DNA of 64,000 bases from Neoluteolibacter marinus (GTDB lineage Bacteria; Verrucomicrobiota; Verrucomicrobiia; Verrucomicrobiales; Akkermansiaceae), in NCBI RefSeq assembly GCF_014904755.1, contig NZ_JACZFQ010000011.1, forward strand, positions 22,857 to 86,856, read 5' to 3'. Below, one piece after another: positions 60,828 to 64,000 of this stretch (positions are counted from its first letter, which is position 1; each line of letters begins with the position of its first letter). Both the position numbers and the translations under genes were made by a program. The notes below the pieces were generated by a model that saw nothing but the letters and a program-made list of their open reading frames with translations, was not told the DNA's origin and did no database searches.

Positions 60828-60845
60828 GCCCCCGGATCCGGGGGC
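60828..60845. terminator. palindrome just after bioB, candidate terminator
   Basis: An 18-base perfect palindrome GCCCCCGGATCCGGGGGC ends two bases before the bioB stop codon on the minus strand. No T-run follows, so it is only a candidate terminator or processing hairpin. Confidence 0.4.
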
Positions 60846-60847
60846 GG

Positions 60848-61843
60848 TCAGCCGCAGCAGGGGCTTAGCGGGCGCTCTTCCTCGCAGGCGGGAGCGGCCA
60901 TGCCCGGATTCGGCGCCAGGGTGCCGAGGCCGAGTTTTGCAAGCAGGGTGCGGTCCTTTTCGATCGCCGGATTGGCCGCGGTGAGCAGCTTGTCGCCGTA
61001 GAAAATCGAGTTGGCGCCGGCGAAGTAGCAAAGGGCCTGGGTTTCGTCCGACATGCGGGTGCGGCCGGCGGAGAGGCGGACTTTGGCCTTCGGCACGGCA
61101 ATGCGGGTCACGGCGATCATGCGGGCGACGTCGAAGCCGTCGACGGCCTCCTTGCCCTCCAGCGGGGTGCCGGGCATCGGCATCAGCGAGTTGATCGGCA
61201 CGCTCTCCGGCTGCGGGTTGAACTCGGAGATGACCTCGAGCATTTTCAAGCGGTCGTCGGTGGTCTCGCCGAGGCCGAGGATGCCGCCGCAGCAGACCGA
61301 CATGCCGGCGTCCTGGGCGTGCCGGATGGTGCGCAGGCGGTCGTCGTAGGTGTGGGTTGTGACGATGTTCGGATAATGCTCCGGCGAGGTGTCAAGGTTG
61401 TGGTTGTAGGCGGTGACGCCGGCTTCCTTGAGCGCCTTGGCCTCGTCGGCGCCGAGTTCGCCGAGGGTCACGCAGACTTCCATGCCGAGGGTCGAGACGT
61501 CGCGGACGATGTCGAGGACCTGCTCGAAGCGCTGGGTCCCGCCGCGCACGCCGCGCCAGGCGGCGCCCATGCAGAAGCGGGTCGAGCCGGTGTCGCGGGC
61601 GGCCTTGGCACGCTCCATGATCGCTTCCTTGCTCATCAGGCGCTCGGCCTCGACGCCGGAGTTGTAGCGGGCCGACTGGGCACAGTAGGAGCAGTCCTCG
61701 GAGCAGCCGCCGGTCTTGATCGAAAGCAGGGTGCAGAGCTGGACGTCGTTTTCCGGCCAGTTGGCTTCGTGCACGGCCCGCGCCTGCTTGAGGAGTTCGA
61801 AGAAGGGCAGGGAATGGAGGCGCTTGAGTTCGGCGAAAAGCAT
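60848..61843 (-). CDS. bioB: Biotin synthase
   Basis: A 331-residue radical SAM enzyme that inserts sulfur into dethiobiotin. The cluster-binding motif CxxxCxxC appears as GGCSEDCSYCAQS (Cys47, Cys51, Cys54). Other family segments are YNHNLDTSPEHYPNIVTTHTYDDR, CCGGILGLGET and IAVTRIAVPKAKVRLSAGR. A C-terminal ACEEERPLSPCCG tail adds cysteines and is not part of the core. No other bio gene is within the window. No biotin operator was recognised. Confidence 0.95.
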   Translation of the reverse strand: MLFAELKRLHSLPFFELLKQARAVHEANWPENDVQLCTLLSIKTGGCSEDCSYCAQSARYNSGVEAERLMSKEAIMERAKAARDTGSTRFCMGAAWRGVRGGTQRFEQVLDIVRDVSTLGMEVCVTLGELGADEAKALKEAGVTAYNHNLDTSPEHYPNIVTTHTYDDRLRTIRHAQDAGMSVCCGGILGLGETTDDRLKMLEVISEFNPQPESVPINSLMPMPGTPLEGKEAVDGFDVARMIAVTRIAVPKAKVRLSAGRTRMSDETQALCYFAGANSIFYGDKLLTAANPAIEKDRTLLAKLGLGTLAPNPGMAAPACEEERPLSPCCG

Positions 61844-61892
61844 GGAGATGAAAGGGCTGAAATTCTTGGGTTTGATATTCTGAAATCGCGGC

Positions 61893-62561
61893 TCAGCGCA
61901 CCCAGCCCTTGCCGGACGGAAGCTGGCCGCGGCCGACCATCGAGTAGTCGGTCGGCCCCCGGGCGCCTTCGAGCTTCACGCCGAACGCACCTTTCCAATG
62001 GCCGCTCATGCTCTCGGCGGTGTGGCAGCCCCAGCTCTTGCAGTAGCTGTCCTTGCTGAAGATCGAGGAACGGATCTTGTGGAGGTCGCGCTCATGCAGC
62101 CAGGCGGTGCTGACGGCCATGATGTCGTTGCCGTAGTCGAGCATGAAGCAGTGTTTGTTCGAGTGGCCGAAGTAGTCGAAGGTCGACACCGAGCCGCGCG
62201 GGCGCTGGTTCATGGCGGAAATCAGCCCGCCGCTGCTGTCGACCCAGACCAGCGAGCAGTTGCGCTTGCGGGCAAGGTCGGTGATCCAGCTGGTGTAGGG
62301 CTTGCCGTCTTCCCGGCCGCGGGTCTGGTAGCCGGGACGGTAGACGATCCAGACGATCGGCGCGCTTTCGCCGTAGGCCTTGCGGATCTCGACCATCCGC
62401 AGGGTCGAGGCACGGATGAAATTCGCCCACCAGCGGTCGTGTTGGTCCTGCGGGACGCGGAGGTTCTCCCATTTCCGGAGCGCCGGGCCGCCGGTCAGGA
62501 TGACGTGGTCGGCGGAAGCGATGGAAAGCAACGCGAGGAACGCAAGGACGGCGAGGCGCAT
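61893..62561 (-). CDS. Exported protein of unknown function
   Basis: A 222-residue exported protein (signal peptide MRLAVLAFLALLSIASA). The mature part has a caspase-like or Rossmann-like order: HVILTGGPALRKWENLR, VWIVYRPGYQTRG, LVWVDSSGGLISAMNQ, TFDYFGHSNKHCFMLDYGN and the repeated GCHTAESMSGHWK. The pair FGHSN (His) and WGCHTA (Cys) would fit the His-Cys dyad of caspase-like (C14/C25) proteases, but the family could not be confirmed. It lies between bioB and the aminotransferase gene on the same strand. Confidence 0.72.
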   Translation of the reverse strand: MRLAVLAFLALLSIASADHVILTGGPALRKWENLRVPQDQHDRWWANFIRASTLRMVEIRKAYGESAPIVWIVYRPGYQTRGREDGKPYTSWITDLARKRNCSLVWVDSSGGLISAMNQRPRGSVSTFDYFGHSNKHCFMLDYGNDIMAVSTAWLHERDLHKIRSSIFSKDSYCKSWGCHTAESMSGHWKGAFGVKLEGARGPTDYSMVGRGQLPSGKGWVR

Positions 62562-62604
62562 GGCGGCAGTGTAGGGATGTCCGGCGGGCTGGCAATCCCC
62601 GGAC

Positions 62605-63741
62605 TCAGAGGGCGGCTGCCAATTTCCCGAGTCCCTCGAGCATGCGGGCGCGGGTGCAGGCGAAATTGAAGCGGATCCAGCCGGGCCAGCCGAAGAAGGC
62701 GCCGTCGGAGAGGAACAGGCCGGCTTTCTTCTCGAAATGGATGGCGGGATTCTGGACCTCCATGCCGCGGGCATCGATCCAGGCGAGGTAGGTGGCCTCT
62801 CCGGGGACGATTTTAAGGGCGGGTCCGAGTTTGCCGATGGCCTCGTCGAGGGCGGCCCGGTTGCCGCGGAGGTAGGCGAGGAGCTGTTGGCGCCAGGGTT
62901 CGCCGTGGCGGTAGGCGGCTTCCGCGGCGTAGTAGGAAAGGGCGTTGATCTCGGTCAGCGTGTGGCCGCGTTGCGCGGTGAAGCGGCGCCGGATGGAGTC
63001 GTCGGGGATGACGGCGAAGGCGTAGCCGAGGCCGGCGATGTTCCAGGTCTTGCTCGGTGAGAGCAGGGTGATGGTGTTGCGGCGGAGCTCTTCGGGCAGC
63101 TGGAGGGCGGAGAAATGCGGGGTCTTTTCCTCATCGAGGACGAGGTCGCAGTGGATCTCGTCGGACACCAGCACGATGCCGCGGTCGGCGCAGAAGCAGG
63201 CGAGCTTCTCGACTTCGGCGGCGGTAAAGACGGTGCCGAGGGGGTTTTGCGGGTTGCACAGCAGGAAGACCCGGGTCTCCGGCGTGACGGCGGCTTCCAT
63301 GGCCTCCCAATCGAAGGTCCAGCGGCCGTCGACTTCAATGTGGTCGACGGTGATCAGGGTGGAGCCCCCGTCGTGGTGGACGCCGATGAACGGCGGGTAA
63401 ACCGGGGTGCAGGTCATCATCGCCTCGCCGGGCTTGCAGAAGGCGCGGCCGGCGAGGGAAAGCGCCGGAACCAGCCCGCCGAGGTGGACAACCTGCTCGT
63501 TGGGGACGCTGACGCCGCGGCGTTGGGTGAGGTAGAGGTCGATCGCCTCGTTGAGGCCGGCGTGGGCCTGGGCGTAACCGAAGACACCGTGGTTCACCCG
63601 GGCGTGGAGGGCCTCGAGGATTTCCGGGGCGGAGGCGAAATCCATGTCGGCGACCCAGAACGGATCGAGTTCCGGCCGGCGGTCGAATTTGATGCAGCCC
63701 GTGCCCGCGCGGGCGATGGGGGCGTCGAAGTCGTAAGTCAC
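62605..63741 (-). CDS. MalY/PatB-type PLP aminotransferase or beta-C-S lyase
   Basis: A 378-residue fold-type-I PLP enzyme. The start MTYDFDAPIARAGTGCIKFDRR and FWVADMDFASAPEI match the MalY/PatB family, which cleaves C-S bonds in cystathionine and related compounds or transaminates. The PLP lysine is in SPSKTWNIAGLGYAF; other motifs are CNPQNPLGTVFT and VSDEIHCDLV. Alternative roles include aminotransferase of aromatic or sulfur amino acids. No regulator is nearby. Confidence 0.9.
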   Translation of the reverse strand: MTYDFDAPIARAGTGCIKFDRRPELDPFWVADMDFASAPEILEALHARVNHGVFGYAQAHAGLNEAIDLYLTQRRGVSVPNEQVVHLGGLVPALSLAGRAFCKPGEAMMTCTPVYPPFIGVHHDGGSTLITVDHIEVDGRWTFDWEAMEAAVTPETRVFLLCNPQNPLGTVFTAAEVEKLACFCADRGIVLVSDEIHCDLVLDEEKTPHFSALQLPEELRRNTITLLSPSKTWNIAGLGYAFAVIPDDSIRRRFTAQRGHTLTEINALSYYAAEAAYRHGEPWRQQLLAYLRGNRAALDEAIGKLGPALKIVPGEATYLAWIDARGMEVQNPAIHFEKKAGLFLSDGAFFGWPGWIRFNFACTRARMLEGLGKLAAAL

Positions 63742-63793
63742 GGGCGGGTTTTAGCGGTCCCCGCCGCGCTGACAAGCCGGCATCCGGGGCAAC

Positions 63794-63820
63794 AAAAAAG
63801 GGCGGCCGGAGCCGCCCTTT
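63794..63820 (-). terminator. Rho-independent terminator
   Basis: A hairpin with arms AAAGGGCGGC and GCCGCCCTTT around a four-base loop lies downstream of the partial gene on the minus strand and is followed there by further T residues. This supports the minus-strand reading of the partial gene. Confidence 0.85.
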
Positions 63821-63835
63821 CAGGATGGATGGGAA

Positions 63836-64000
63836 TCACTCGCCTTCCGGCTCGCGCGGCGGGATGGCGATCGGTGGCGTCACGGCCTGGATCGGCCGGC
63901 GTGCCGGGGGCGCCTGGGCCCCTCCCGGGAGGCCGCCGGGCAGGCCGCCCGGCATCGGATTGCCAGCGGGCGCGGGGGCCGCGGCGGGCTTCTCGATCAG
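63836..64000 (-). CDS. C-terminal part of a Pro/Gly-rich protein (partial)
   Basis: Only the last 54 residues are inside the window, continuing past its end. The visible tail is low-complexity: Ala/Pro-rich, then PMPGGLPGGLPGG and an acidic, Pro-rich end (PREPEGE). Such tails occur on exported or flexible linker-containing proteins. The stop codon is followed 16 bases later by a good terminator. The product cannot be named. Confidence 0.6.
   Translation of the reverse strand: MIEKPAAAPAPAGNPMPGGLPGGLPGGAQAPPARRPIQAVTPPIAIPPREPEGE

Overview
The window is chromosomal DNA of a high-GC (roughly 65% by eye), Gram-negative bacterium, most likely a verrucomicrobium of the Haloferula/Luteolibacter type. 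This is inferred, not proven. It rests on a TIGR04073-type exosortase-associated protein, an ECF sigma gene paired with a YfbK/von Willebrand relative, bacterial SHD1-domain exported proteins, ThuA and DUF3108 proteins, several exported glycan hydrolases and intergenic DNA rich in hairpin repeats. Gene density is about 93-95%. I see no rRNA, tRNA, CRISPR array, transposase or prophage gene.

Layout. 1-6 kb: the 3' part of a YfbK-like VWA protein, an M23 peptidase with a small exported partner, an Lnt-like acyltransferase/nitrilase, a sugar nucleotidyltransferase and an alkyltransferase-like (ATL) protein. 6-9.4 kb: 2-oxo acid dehydrogenase E1alpha-E1beta-E2 without E3. 9.4-16.3 kb: a zinc-ribbon protein, an anchored protein, Rex, an ECF sigma factor with its putative membrane anti-sigma/sensor, a deaminase, a TPR protein, NadD and a PAS-AraC regulator. 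16.5-22.5 kb: two divergent glycosyltransferases, an AlbA_2-like protein, and exported GH43 and GH128-like hydrolases. 22.6-29.1 kb: a six-gene operon (RDD, SpoIIM/DUF95, DUF4129, DUF4350, MoxR ATPase, DUF58) in which most junctions overlap. 29.2-38.4 kb: lipase-like lipoprotein, ThiD, endo/exonuclease-phosphatase, ThuA, CoaD, Na/Pi symporter, CstA. 38.7-46.8 kb: hydroxyacid dehydrogenase and AGCS symporter operon, a nucleotidyltransferase pair that may be toxin-antitoxin-like, a Wzz-like orphan, a divergent phosphodiesterase, GlmM. 46.9-51 kb: a stand-alone GlmU-type acyltransferase, GlmS, an exported sialidase. 51-64 kb: DAO-family oxidoreductase, ArgG, Lgt, an SHD1 protein, the TIGR04073 protein, SerA and IlvD (divergent), DUF3108, BioB, a MalY/PatB aminotransferase and a partial gene.

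How the genes fit together. Many serve the envelope: glmM, a GlmU-like acyltransferase and glmS lie together for UDP-GlcNAc supply; Lgt and an Lnt-like protein process lipoproteins; glycosyltransferases, a Wzz-like protein and an M23 peptidase act on surface polymers. Exported GH43, GH128-like and sialidase enzymes point to growth on polysaccharides or glycoproteins. Primary metabolism is represented by PDH-type E1/E2, SerA, IlvD, ArgG, ThiD, NadD, CoaD and BioB.

The most unusual signals are: (1) an ECF-linked membrane protein that looks like YfbK with the central VWA domain cut out; (2) an intergenic element present twice (about 16.4 and 49.7 kb) with a hairpin, a G-rich tract and the same ATGTCCGATTTT end; (3) a 343-bp gene-free region with seven short hairpins and an 88-bp array of eleven 8-bp repeats in three successive types; (4) a tandem duplication of a roughly 240-bp unit upstream of glmM in which each copy is bounded by inverted arms.
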